Source: Cryphonectria parasitica EP155 (Eukaryota; Ascomycota; Sordariomycetes; Diaporthales; Cryphonectriaceae). From it: 64,000 nt of DNA. The first letter of the stretch is position 1; every line of letters begins with the position of its first letter. The translations under genes were made by a program, and so were the position numbers. Location: assembly GCF_011745365.1 (NCBI RefSeq), contig NW_024468918.1, positions 1,082,488 through 1,146,487 on the forward strand. The letters are read 5' to 3'. The notes under the pieces were generated by a model. The model saw nothing but the letters and a program-made list of their open reading frames with translations. It was not told the DNA's origin and made no database searches. This document shows positions 22,483 to 33,758 of the stretch, piece by piece.

Positions 22483-24563
22483 ATGATGGCGGTCTACCAC
22501 TCGATCCCTTCAAGGGGGTCTGGTCTTGACCTCCAACTAACATCTCCTCCGCCTTCACGACGACGACTTCTGGCTTCAGCTCCAGTACCGCCTTTCTCCC
22601 TGACCAAGACCACCGCCTTTCTCTCCGTCGCCGCTCTTCTGCTCCCCATGGCCGACGCACACGATCACGCCGTCGAGAACATCCCAGATGATGCTGCCAC
22701 CTCTCCAGACCCAATCGTATGTTGCTTACTACCTGCTATTACTTATCGTCAATCTGCCTACCCTCCTTCACACCTCCCAAAGAATGATACACACACACAC
22801 ACACACAACAACAACAACAACAACAACAACAAGGCTGACATGAAGGATCTGTTTCTCTCTCTTTCTAGGACTCGACACTATGGGCACACATCTTCCTCAA
22901 CATGCTCGCCTTTGGCGTCCTTTTCCCTCTCGGAATGGTCCTCGGCGTGAGTTATCCCCCCCCAAAAAACCCCCCCCTCAACAACAACGACAGGAAAGTG
23001 AGAGAAGGAGGAGGAGCAACATATGGTAGGAGGAGGGGGAGGAAGAAGAACAACAACATCGGAGAGAAACACAAAGGACGGCTCTTGGTCAGGAGCGCCG
23101 GAGCGCCGTGTCTGGACATACGTGAGCTGCGCTGGGCTGGTTCAGGCTAACGAGATTCTCTCATATTGCGATCTAGATAACGAAAAGTCGATGGCACGTC
23201 CCTATACAATCGCTCTCCTCCGTGCTTGCCCTCCTCGGTTACGCCCTCGGCCACATGCATGGCGGCCGTGAGTTCCGGCCGGACAATGTACACGCGCACT
23301 TTGGTGACTGGGTCTACTTCCAAATGTTTGCACAGATCATTCTCGGCGTGTACCTGAGGCTGCATCTCGAAAAGGGTGTTCACGCCCGCATCCGCCCCGT
23401 CGTGCGCGTCGTCCACTCCATCAGCGGCAAGGCCTTCCCCGTCATCGTCTGGGCCCAGCTGCTCTTCGGTGGCATCACCGCCCAGGGCTTCTGTCGCGGC
23501 GACCATCTCGGCCAGTGCCTGGCGCACTTCATCATGGGCAGCGCCTTCATCGCCTATGGCGTCCTGATGACCCTGACCCTGCTCGTCGGCCAGCTGTGGC
23601 TCCGCCGCACTGGCCGCTCCCAGGAGTTTTTCGATTCCGTCGTCATCGCCGCCTGGGGCTGCGTCAACACCTTCACCGAGCACAGGTGGGGCACTGCATG
23701 GGTCAAGAACGACTGGCAGCACACCACCATGGGCATCGTATGGTGGTGCGCTGGCCTGGCTGGTGTCTGGCTGAGCCGCGGCCGCGACGGCTCTCCTAGG
23801 CGCAACTTCATCCCAGGCTTTGTCATCGCCATCACGGGCTGGGCCATGTCCGCCCACCCCCAGGAGCTCATGATCAGCGCCATGACCCACAAGGCCTTTG
23901 GGTACACCCTCATGGCCGCCGGCATTACCCGCATCATCGAGGTTTCCTTTGTCCTGCAAGATAAGATCGGCATCTCGGATGATGGCTACGGCACCCACAG
24001 CTTTCAGTACATCCCTCCCTTTGTAAGTCTCTCTCACTCACACACACATACAGACACACTACCCTCCTGTCTTGTGCTTTTGTGAACCTGGGACTATATT
24101 TGGCAGCGCCTAACTTCCTTTTCTTTAGTTGCTGTACGCTTCGGGTTTCCTTTTCATGGGCGCAACCGAGGAGCAGATGTCGTTGGTTGACGGTTCCGGC
24201 ATTGACCATGTGGCCTATGTCTTGATCCTTTACAGCCTTGCCTTCCTCACCTTCCTCTTCACCAACGTTCTCGTCCATGTTTACGACCGCGGCGTGAACG
24301 CACCAGCTGGAGCCAAGGGCATCAATGGACATGCACCGGGGGCCAACGGCCGGCGGGGCGCAGCGGCGGCGTCAATGGACGAGCGGAGGCTGCGCGACGT
24401 GGAGGAGTTTGAGCTGGACGGGCTGATGAGCGATGACGAGGACGAGGAGCAGGCCCAGAGGCGGAAGCTCCTGAAAGAGGGCGACGGAGACAGGAGCGAG
24501 GGCGAGGGAGAGGCCCTGTCCAGCCCTAGCACGGTGGGCAGAAACAATGATCGAATTGCTTGA
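22483..24563 (+). CDS. YTP1-like multi-pass membrane protein (DUF2427 + Ytp1)
   Basis: Four exons, all joined in phase 0: 22483-22716, 22869-22946, 23177-24022, 24129-24563; 530 aa. Seen: a Ser/Pro/Arg-rich N-terminus followed by a hydrophobic segment ending AHDHA (signal or first helix); a DUF2427-like helix pair (HIFLNMLAFGVLFPLGMVLG, HVPIQSLSSVLALLGYALGH); then the Ytp1 region with HGGREFRPDNVHAHFG, GVHARIRPVVRVVHS, WAQLLFGGI, FTEHRWG, DWQHTTMG and SAHPQELMISAMTHKAFGYTL. About 10 membrane segments, some resembling cytochrome b561 helices with conserved His. The last 110 residues are acidic and hydrophilic (DGLMSDDEDEEQ). The family's biochemical role is not established. Start chosen at the Met-Met pair; the frame is open upstream. 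Introns 1 and 2 carry AC/AAC and G-rich low-complexity tracts. Confidence 0.85.
22789..22832. repeat. (AC)9 followed by (AAC)n microsatellite
   Basis: Pure AC repeats (22789-22806) run straight into AAC repeats (22807-22832) inside intron 1 of the YTP1-like gene. Likely length-variable; intronic, so no effect on the protein is expected. Confidence 0.9.
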
Positions 24564-25460
24564 AGGCTCGACGAAGGCATCGATGGAGAGGAACGGAGAC
24601 TGCTGATGTTGGCGAGCTTTATACGGGTGCGTGAGGTCTAATGTACGAGGCACATCGGATATATACAACAGAACTACTTGACGAGTACGAAGGCCCTCGT
24701 ACATGTTAGACCACGACCAAGGACCAAGGACTACCAGCCAGTCAGTCCTCAGCTTGACGCTAAGGAGAGGAGGAAGCGTAGCAAGGAGGGGGACGGGCAT
24801 TCTGGGCCGAATAGCAAGCAGCATGGTTGGGCGTTTTTGGGATTGTAATCTGCAAGGTTAATCAATGGTCATGAACTCTTTTCATTTTTTGGTATATGTT
24901 TCTTCTCTCTCCATTATGCTTGAATAGAGGATGGTGAACAGCATTGGTTTTGGGTTCTCTTGACAGACCAAATCAAGTTCATGTTGATCTTGTAGGAATT
25001 CATCGTGCAACTTTGGCTGAAAAGAGAAGTTCTGTGTTTTGGGTGTGTCTCTTTGGTGTTGATGGGTGTCTTCTTTTCAGTTTTTACCTCTACGTTCGTC
25101 CAGACAGCATCCGAGAACAGATTCGCAAACCAATATGATTCGGAAGTTTTCACATTCCTTCTTCACTCGCCCATTTTTTTTCTTTCCTTTTTTTCTTTGG
25201 GACAAGAGGGTCGGTTGTTCAACTGATAAGCGTGGCTAGTGAACTAATTTGTTATCGCCCCGCTAAAATTTCCAAATCCTCAAACTAAGGCTTGCAGCAG
25301 CAACAACGTTCCTTCTTGTTCATACTTCTTCACCTCCTCTCCTTTCCCCAACTCAAGTCAAAAAAGCACATTACTCAACGCCAAACCCAGCCAGCTCCTC
25401 TCTCCCCCTCTTGTTCCTCTCTCTCTCTCTCACACACACACACACAAGCTCTTTCACACA
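24564..25460. other. Tandem intergenic region, YTP1-like to ALB1
   Basis: 0.9 kb, presumed 3' UTR of the first gene and promoter/leader of the second. Pyrimidine-rich with a CA run (25431-25446) immediately before the ALB1 start. No gene recognised. Confidence 0.5.
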
Positions 25461-25940
25461 ATGCCCTCCGTCAAGAACCCCAACACGGTCTCGCGCAACC
25501 GCCAGATCGCGCACGCGGCCAAGGCCAGGAAGCAGGCGGCCCAGCACCTCGCATCGTCCAAGCTGCCGTCGCGCGTCGCAAAGGCGGACGCCAGGCGCGG
25601 CGCCCGCGCGGGCCTTCTCCCCACCAGCGGGCCCAACGCGGCCCTCAGCAAGAAGAAGCAGCGCAAGGTCGAGAAGCAGCTGGCTCACGCGATGCGGAGG
25701 AAGGCCGAGGCAGAGGCTGCTAGGGAGGTGGAGATGCAGGGTATGTTGCTCCCTTTCTTTTGTCCCCCCCCCCCTTTTTTTTTCTTTGGCTTTTGATGGT
25801 GTGTGTATCTTTTTTCTTTTCTTTCTCTGACGGGGTCTTGCTTTTGAACAGATGCGGAGAACTCGGGCAAGAACAAGAAACAGCTCAAGGCGGAGCGGGA
25901 CGCTGCCATGGAGGCACTCGGAAAGATGGACATTGCTTGA
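25461..25940 (+). CDS. ALB1: ALB1-like 60S ribosome biogenesis factor
   Basis: Two exons: 25461-25740 and 25852-25940; 122 aa. Very basic, Ala/Lys/Arg-rich small protein with a central GLLPTSGPNAALSKKKQRK segment followed by a helix-forming LAHAMRRKAEAEAA and the acidic VEMQDAE junction. This resembles the fungal Alb1 family, a shuttling factor that binds Arx1 and travels with pre-60S particles from nucleus to cytoplasm. The intron (GTATGT...AACAG, phase 1) contains C- and T-runs, and its removal rebuilds EMQDAEN. The assignment rests on the short signature and composition; the alternative is another small basic nucleolar protein. The C-terminus (ERDAAMEALGKMDIA) looks helical. Confidence 0.65.
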
Positions 25941-27194
25941 GAGAGAGAGAGCGCGATACAGGAGATTTGGAAGCAAGCAGTTTTGATGTCTTTCAAAATA
26001 AGGGCGAAGTTGTTATGGGCCAGACCAAACGGGTGAAAGATATTCGACTTCCACGCCCCTTCTCCCCTCCAGGGAACCCCCTTGGATACAGCACAATCGG
26101 CCCTTGCTGCTCTCATGTGCCTCTCCAGAGGCATGCCAAGCAAGGTCATGATCGACGCGCGAGGCAAAGCCGGCCGAAAGAATAACGGAAAATTGGGATG
26201 ATGCCAAGGAAGAAAACTGCCCAGGAGCAAGTGGCACCGCCGAATGAAGATATCGTCGTGGCGAGGACGACACGCCGTGTTCATGGGCGCCCAACACTGC
26301 ACAGACGTCGGGGTGCAGTGCATTGCATCCACAACAGCTCCTTCACATACGAACGTATCGAGACACAATGCCTGATCACATTCGTCTCGTGAGCATCGGC
26401 AGCTGTACAGGTTTGGGGGTAGTGGTGGAGAGGGGTGGTCTTTGAGGCTTTGAGCTGTTTTACTCGACCAGCCCAAGGGGCATTGCAGATATAACGGTCT
26501 TGTCTTCAACCAGTCTCTGGCAGTCAAGTCTCTTAAAACAAGGACACTTCTCTAGCCATCTATCTAGACCCGGGCCGGGGATTTCATCAAAATTATAGCC
26601 TCACCAATACATGTCTGAAAGCTCTTGCGTCTTTTACAATTCACTTGGATAATAATTAAGGCTTGGAAGGGGTTGGACTGTTTGTTTCACTTACCAAGGA
26701 CTGCGTTGGTGGGCGGAAGAGGATATCCACAGATGCAATCTCGCACAAAGCCGAGCAACAGATAGCTAAGTAATTGGGCTTATTACCTCTTTACGGTGTA
26801 TATTATCTATAGTACATGTGGTTGAGCCCTTTGTAATACGGCAGACAGGTAGCCGTTCCTGTTCCGGGGAGCGGTGCTCACGAATCTAATTCCACGCCAA
26901 TGACGAACCTGCAACAATCATAAAATCCCATAACATACATATCTGCCTCATCAATGCAGGTTTTTTTCTTCTTTCTTTTGAGACCTTCTTGTGGCCAACT
27001 CCAAAGAAAATGAAAAGCAGCAGGATGAAAACCACCGTGTTCCGTCTTGTTCGAAGAGGAATGAGCCAAAAGAGTAGGGCTGAGTATTATCTCTCTGCCC
27101 CACTGGCGGCCATACGAGCTTGATCCCGAGTTTCCGGGGATACGCAAGCAGGACGACCATGTCTCTTCTTCCCGCCCGCCCGCCCTGATCAGGA
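25941..27194. other. Convergent 3' intergenic region
   Basis: 1.25 kb between the ALB1 and INO80 stops. Presumed 3' UTRs. An A+T-rich stretch lies at about 26590-26830. No gene, RNA or transposon fragment recognised. Confidence 0.5.
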
Positions 27195-30100
27195 TTAGAT
27201 ATCAATTTCTCCATCCGCGATAGCAAGCCTTTGCTTGGCCGTCTTGGCTTTCTTGGAGCCCTTTCCCTTCTTCTTGTTGCCCTTTGCTTCTGCTGTCTCG
27301 ACAGGAGTTGCTGTTCCAGACTGCTGCTGCTTATTGCCATCATCAAAGTGACCTTCGCCTGTTCGCATGAAATGTGGTTAGCAAGATGTTTGGCCAAAGA
27401 CAACTTTGTGGGGGGGGGGGGGGGGGGATTTAAAAAGATCAGCCAACTCACCCTCATGGTACATGTCGTCGAGGGAGACAGATTCATTCACAACCTTCTT
27501 GCGTCTGCCGCCCTTCTTCTTCTTGTCATATTCACCACTGGCCAGGAGTTCTTGCTCGCGGCGCTCAATCATCTTCTCCACCGCATCGTCATCATCGGCA
27601 AGCCACATGGCAATGTCCTTGTTGCGGTTCTCGGGAGCACGGCGGCCAGAGAAGTCGACACCGGCACCGGTACCGCCACCCTGGATGACTACGCGCTGCA
27701 CCTCCTCCTTCTGCAGCGCACGCTTCCGGATGCGTTCTTCTATGGTGCCTCGGGTGATTAGGCGGTAGACAGTGACCTGCCTAGTCTGGCCAAGACGATG
27801 AGCACGATCCATGGCCTGGGAATCGATTGTCGGGTTCCAATCCGAGTCGTAGAAGATGACCGTGTCGGCAGACGTGAGGTTGATACCGAGACCACCGGCA
27901 CGGGTCGACAGCAGGAAGATGAAGATATCCGGCCGGGTCTGGAAGTCGTGGACTGTGTCACGCCGATCCTCGAGCTTGGTGGAGCCGTCCAGCCGACAGA
28001 ACTTGTAGTTGCGGTACGTCAGGTACTCCTCCATCAGGTCGATCATGCGCGTCATCTGGAAGTACAGCAGCACGCGATGGCCTTGCTCCTTGAGCTTGAA
28101 GAGCAGCTCGTCCAGCTTGGCCAGCTTGCCCGAGTCCGTCACGAAGCGCCGCATAGAAGGGACGACGATGTTGGTAAAGCGGTGCTTCTCGTTGTCCGGA
28201 GCGGGGAACAGCCCAGACTTGGGTATCCGCTCTGGAGAGATCTTTTGCGTGATGAAGGCCTTCTGCTCCTCCACAGTTGGTTCGAACAGTGCCCTCCGCA
28301 TCCGCACATTGAAGTAGGTGTCCTCCCGCTCCAAGTTGGCCGCACGGCTGTTACAGACGACTTCGACGGGAGGCGCTGTTGCGCCAGGGCGGCCAGCCTG
28401 TTCCAGACGGCGAAAGCCCGCCTCATCGTAGGCCGTCTTGGAGACGTTCATGAGGCTGTTCAGAATCCCCTCGCCAGTGACGTCCGCCAGTGGCTTGCGG
28501 TCGGCACGACGGGTGATCTGGAACATGGCGTGCGGTGGAGTGTAGTTCTGGTCCTCGGGTTCGTCATAGGCCACCCTCATGTGCCCTAGGCGGTTCTCAC
28601 GCCCAGACAGCTCAACAGCGCGGCTGAAGACATCCTGGCGGCCGGCCCTGGATGCCTCGGCTGGGCTCACGTCGGCAAACCTGAGCCAGGAGAAGGCATC
28701 CGAGCCGCTCGTGCTCTCACGCATGTTGTCAGGTGCCCAGATGTTCATCAGGTGGTTCAGGTAGCGGCTGCGGAATCCCGCCTTCTGACTGTCGGGCCCG
28801 GCTTTGTACAGCCGACCGCTGTCGCGCCAGATGAGGTTGGGCAGCTCGTAGTCAATCAGGCTCCGTGTGGAGTACGCGACGGGGATGTTATTTCCCTCGC
28901 GCACAAAGGATGCCGTCTCGGCAAAGTAGCCGACGGACAGAGGCGACGTGGTATCAGCGCGCTGGAAGAGGTCAGGATGATTGCAGACCTTGCGGAACTG
29001 CATGACAAGATTCATCAGGGTGCCCGAGTCGCTGTCGTCTCCGGTGGTGGCCTTCTCGATGAGGTCCATGATGCTGATCTGGTTGCGGAGGTTGCTGTAG
29101 TAGGCGCGCTGCCGGTAGGTCAGGTCGCAGTAGACGTCCAGCTCGATCTTGTCGCCGAGCTCCTTTTGGACGTGCTTCTTGACGCGACGGAGCATGAAGG
29201 GCTTCAGGATCATGTGCAGGCGCTTCAGCTGGTCCTCGTTGAGCTTGGTGTTGCTCTGGGCGTGGGACTCGATGTCCTTGGAGAACCACTCGCTGAACTC
29301 GTCGTGCGAGTCGAAGAGCGACGGCATGATGAAGTGCAGGAGGGCCCAGAGCTCCTGCATGTTGTTCTGGATCGGCGTGCCTGTCAGGAGCAGGCGATTT
29401 CTGCAGTGGAAGCCCAGGAGGCATTTCCAGCGCGAGCTCTGGGAGCTCTTGATGGCCTGCGCCTCGTCGAGGATCATGTACTGCCAGCCCATCTTCTGGA
29501 AGTAGCTGACGTCGGAGACAACCAGCTGGTATGAGGTCACCATGACATGGAAGCTGGCCTCCTTCTTGTACGTCTTGTGCTTGCGGTCCCAGAACTTGCG
29601 GAGCGTCTTGCGGTCGCCTGCGGTTCCCCAGTAGGGCAGGACCTTGAACTCTGGGACGAACTTGCGGATCTCCTGCTCCCAGTTGTGAAGGGTAGAGGCC
29701 GGCGCGACGACGAGGAAGGGCCCCCAGATGTCGTGCTTCTCGGCCAGATAGGTCATGACGGAGATGGACTGGACTGTCTTGCCGAGACCCATCTCGTCAG
29801 CCAGGATGCCGTTGATGCCCTGCTCGTAGAGGTTGACAAGCCAGTTGAGGCCCTTGAGCTGGTACTCCTTGAGCTGCGCATTCAGGAGCTTGGGCTGCTC
29901 GATCTCGACCTCGCCCATGCCGGTAGGGTTCTGGAAGTTCATCTCGCCCTCCTCGTCGAGCTCGGCGTCCCTGTTGAAGTCCCGGGCCTTCTGCTGCGCC
30001 TCGGCGAGGGCGTGCTGCGCGTTCGCCCTGGCGATGGCCTGCAGCTTCTCCTCGTCTTCTTCCTCGAAGGTCAGGTTCTCGAAGCGGGTGACCTTGGCCG

Positions 30101-33100
30101 AGGGCGCACCATCCTCGTCGTCGACGTCCATGGCGCCAGGGTCCGCGTGGGCCAACGCCTTCTCTTCCTCAGCTGCGAGCTCGGGGTTGTCCGTGCTACG
30201 CTCAACCTCGTTCGTCTTGATCTTCTTGCCAATGAAGTGGGAGTACAGCTCGGTCTGGGAGATGAGGAAGTTGAGCTTGCGCTTCTGCCTGGCAGCCTCA
30301 CGGTCGGCCTCTTCCCGGCGGGCGTTCTCGAGCTCCTGCTTCTCGGCAGCCTTGCGGAGGTCGCGCTCCTCGCGCTCGTTGCGCTTCCAGAAGCTCATCA
30401 TGTCGCGCATGACGCGCTTGGCCCGGGCCTGCAGGTCCTTGGTGCCCTTGTTGGTGCGGAGCTGCCAGCGCCTGGCCTCCTTGGAGGCCAGGATGGCCGT
30501 CTTCTTCAGGTTCGACGACTTGGTCTGGTACGAGTCGGAGGCCATCCGGTAGACCTTGCCAACGTCCTTGCGGGCCAGGTCCCGCCAGATCTGGTCGTAG
30601 ATCTGGTTGAAGCCCTTGGATTGGAACTTGGTCTCGAGCGGGTCCTTGGGCTCCTCGACGGCCTTGTCCTTCTCTTTATCCTTGTCCTTCTGCTGGCCGC
30701 TCTCCTTACCAGACGGCTCTGCTGTGGTGGCGGTCGGATCGCCGCCGGCAGCAGGGGTCTCTTTGTCTTTGGCGGCCTTGTCCTTCTTGTTGAGCTTGAT
30801 GCGGATCTGTTTGGTCTCCTCCTTGCTGGGCGGCTCCTGCCCGGCGTCGATGGCGGCCTGGGCGGCGATGGCGTTGTCCTTCTCGGCCTGCTTCTGCTCC
30901 TTGGACTTTTTGGGCCGGGACCCGGTGCGAGCCTTCTTGGCGCTCTTGCCCGTCTCCAACTCGCTGGCCTGGAACGTGGACATGATACCGCCCTCGAGGT
31001 TCACCTCGAGCGCCGGCAGGTTGCGCGCGGGGCCCTTGATGCCCTTCTGCAGGATGAGCTTGGTCTGCTGGGCCTTCTTGCTGGCGCGTTCGGCTTCGCG
31101 CAGGTGCTTCAGGCGCTCTGCCTCGTCGCCGGCCAGCTCAGCAGCCTGGGCTTTGGCGAGGGCGGCCTCCTTCTGCTCGATGGTGACGGCCATGGACTTC
31201 TCGCGGCGGCGCTTCCGCTGCATGTCCTTCTTGCGCTCCTTCTCGGCGACCACCTCCTGCTCGCGAACCTCCTGAAGGGCGTCGTCGTAGTACATGTCGT
31301 CGTAGCGGCGCTTGCCCAGCTCCATATGCAGGCTCAGGCGCTCGCTCGTCGAACGGGCCAGGTTGAGCCTGCGGGAGGCGAGGAAGCGGGCCTCGGTCAG
31401 CTCCATGGCGCGGCGTCGGCGCTGGGCACGCTGACGCCACAGGCGCTCCTCCTCGAGGATGTCAAAGTCATCATCGGCGCGCGGGTTGTTGTCCAGCTGC
31501 TCCATGAGCTCCTTGATCTTCTTCTCCTTGCTCACAGAGAAGCCACTATGCTTCGGCTGGCCATTAGCGGCGCGCTTGGCCGGGACGCGCGCGGCGGGGC
31601 CCTCCTTGTCTTTGTGTGAAGAGGCACGCCTAGAGCTTCCCTTGGCCGATGGCGCGTCGGCGTTCTTAAGGTCGGACACGCGAGGCTGCTTTGGCTTCCT
31701 CGTAGGCTTCTTCCGCTCGGCCTTGGCAACGGGGGCATCATCCATCTTCTCCTCCTTGATGGCGGCGGGTGCGAGGACTTGAGCGGCGGGCGAGGGGGCT
31801 CTGGGCCTGGGCTCGGGGTCGGAGCTCGAAAGGATGTTCGAGAAGGACATGACGTTGCGGTTTGGCGTCGTCTGCGAGTCGGAAAGGTCAGCTTTGTCCA
31901 GAATAGGAGGTGGGAACCAGGCGGTACCAACACTGGCAGGAGGGGCAGGCGCCTTCAGCACCGACGGGGCGGGCGGCGAGTGCTGGGCAGCCGGCGGTGC
32001 AGGTCCGACCGTGGACCCAGCAGAGGCCATGGGCTGCCGCAGGCTGGGCGAGACGATGACAGGAGCCTTCGTGGGAGGGCTCATGGAACCAGCAGGATGT
32101 GAGCGGGAGACGGGGCTTAGAGATGGAACTGCAGCCCGAACAGGCGAAGTGTAGCTGCCTTTGTAGTAGGCCGATTGCTCAACTGGCCGATTGGAGGGAT
32201 AGTCGTAGTCCCTACTGGCAGGCTCACGAGGCTGTTTTTGGAAAAAAGAGAGAAAGAGCAGGTCCGTCAGCAGATGAATTTGCAGGCAAAATTAGATGAG
32301 ACGATGGAGATGTGATTTTGGGAGTTGGACGCGAAGTGGTAAGGTGGTAACAAATGGGGGACCGTCAGGCTGTTGATGGTAGGGTGTAGATCATGGCAAG
32401 GGATTAATTGAATGACTGATTGGGGACTTGGGATATGGGGGATGATGGATGATCCCACTAGGGGATAGGATTGTGATTGTGATTAGGATCTGACAGCAGC
32501 AAGCAAGGAAAGGATGTTGGAAGAAGTCGTATTTGGGTCTGGCGGACGGGGACGACGGTGATGATGACGACGATGATGATGAGGATGATGAGGATGATGA
32601 GGATCAGGGTTTGACACGGGGCAAAGGTTGCTCTTTGCTTGGTGGATGTGAAATGGTGGTGATTTGGGATTTTGGGGCGACCCGACCGGGCCAAGAAAGA
32701 ATGTCTTGGTCAGAGGTCTGAGGTTACGCCCTAGCGGTGCTGGATGGCGTCTGGCGCGCCGGATGGGCGGCGATGGTGATGATCATCGCCTGAGCAGCTG
32801 CTGAGCGAGCCCTATTGGCACCAGGGGTTGCCTGTGTCTCTTGTGTTTCTGTTTTCTGAACGCATGTAAAATGTGTAGGTGTAGGTGCAGACGTGTAGAT
32901 GTGTAGATGTGTAGATGTGTGGAGGTGGAGAGGTGGAGAGGTGTGTAAATGGTGTGTGTGTGTGTGTGCTTTCTTTGCTTCTTCAACGCCCCTTGCTCCC
33001 CTGTTTGCTTGCTTGCTTGCTTGCTTTTTTCTGCTCCTTTCTTTTGCTGGTCTCGTCTGCTTCCCTTGTCTGCTTATTTCTTAACTTACCTTAGTATTGT

Positions 33101-33758
33101 TGGCAGCGGAGGACGAGGCCTGGGCCGTGCTGCTGTTCCAAGACGAGCCCTTATCGATGACCCTGCGATCACCCGTCGTGGTGGTGGTGTCGGTAGTAGG
33201 GTCGTAGAAGCTGCCGGCGGTCTTCTCGCGCGGGGGGTCGCGGTGCTCGCGCATGTCCTGGGGATAGAAGACGGGGGGCGCGTGTAGCGGCGACCTGGGA
33301 GGTGCAAGGACGGGCGGCGGGATAGACTGCGTCGGCTTGGTGAGGAAGGGATTGTGTAGTAGAGACGACGAAGCGGCGCCGGTGCTGGTGCCGTTGCTGC
33401 TGGTGCTGCCAGGCTTGGCGCTGGCGCTGGCGGCCCTAGGCGAGGTCGAGCTGGCGGCGGAGGGAAAATGAGGCGGATGATGATGAAAGTCGGACTGGGT
33501 GGGAGATCGCAGGCTGAACGCGTGTCGAGGTGGTGGTGGCGGTTGGTGTTGAGCGGCACCAGCACTAGCACCCGTAGCACCAGTCGCCGTAGAAGAAGGA
33601 GCTGCAGACCCGTTCTCGCTCAGCTGCACCGGGTTGAGGATGTCGCGACGCCGCCTGTCCTCCCTGTCACGGTCATGGTCGCCGCGGTCGCGGTCATCAT
33701 CGTAGTCGTGGAGGGATGGAGGCCTCTGTAGGACGGTGGAGTGGAAATTTGGCTCCAT
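27195..33758 (-). CDS. INO80: INO80 chromatin-remodelling ATPase
   Basis: Three exons: 33758-33090, 32231-27452, 27358-27195; 1870 aa. Snf2-family motor of the INO80 complex, which slides nucleosomes and handles H2A.Z. Seen: a long disordered N-terminus ([11 protein letters not shown]..., Pro/Ser/Arg-rich); Lys/Arg/Glu-rich helices; the DBINO region at about 765-890 ([16 protein letters not shown] ... [15 protein letters not shown]); Snf2 ATPase motif I DEMGLGKT near 1035, DEAQAIK and TGTPIQN; a long insertion before the second lobe, diagnostic for INO80; and helicase C with [13 protein letters not shown] and DRAHRLGQ. Exon 3 gives GEGHFDDGN and a Lys-rich tail ending AIADGEIDI. Introns are phase 0 (GTAAGT, 858 nt) and phase 1 (GTGAGT, 93 nt). 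The frame is open upstream of 33758, but the family start is MEPN. Confidence 0.97.
27410..27427. repeat. G18/C18 homopolymer in the last INO80 intron
   Basis: Eighteen consecutive G on the plus strand (C on the coding strand) within intron 27451-27359. Its length is prone to sequencing and replication error; it does not touch coding sequence. Confidence 0.95.
32555..33030. repeat. Microsatellite cluster inside INO80 intron 1
   Basis: The 858-nt first intron holds GAT/GAG-type trinucleotides (32559-32603), three GTGTAGAT octamers (32893-32916) with related GGAGAGGT copies after them, a GT run (32951-32968) and GCTT tetramers (33007-33026). No conserved coding exon is seen between them. Confidence 0.8.

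Noticed and set aside
29547..31619. Very long open frame (690 codons) on the plus strand opposite INO80
   Set aside because: It is Leu/Gly/Val/Ala-rich low-complexity sequence produced by the codon bias of the G+C-rich INO80 coding strand. No domain, and INO80 motifs occupy the other strand.
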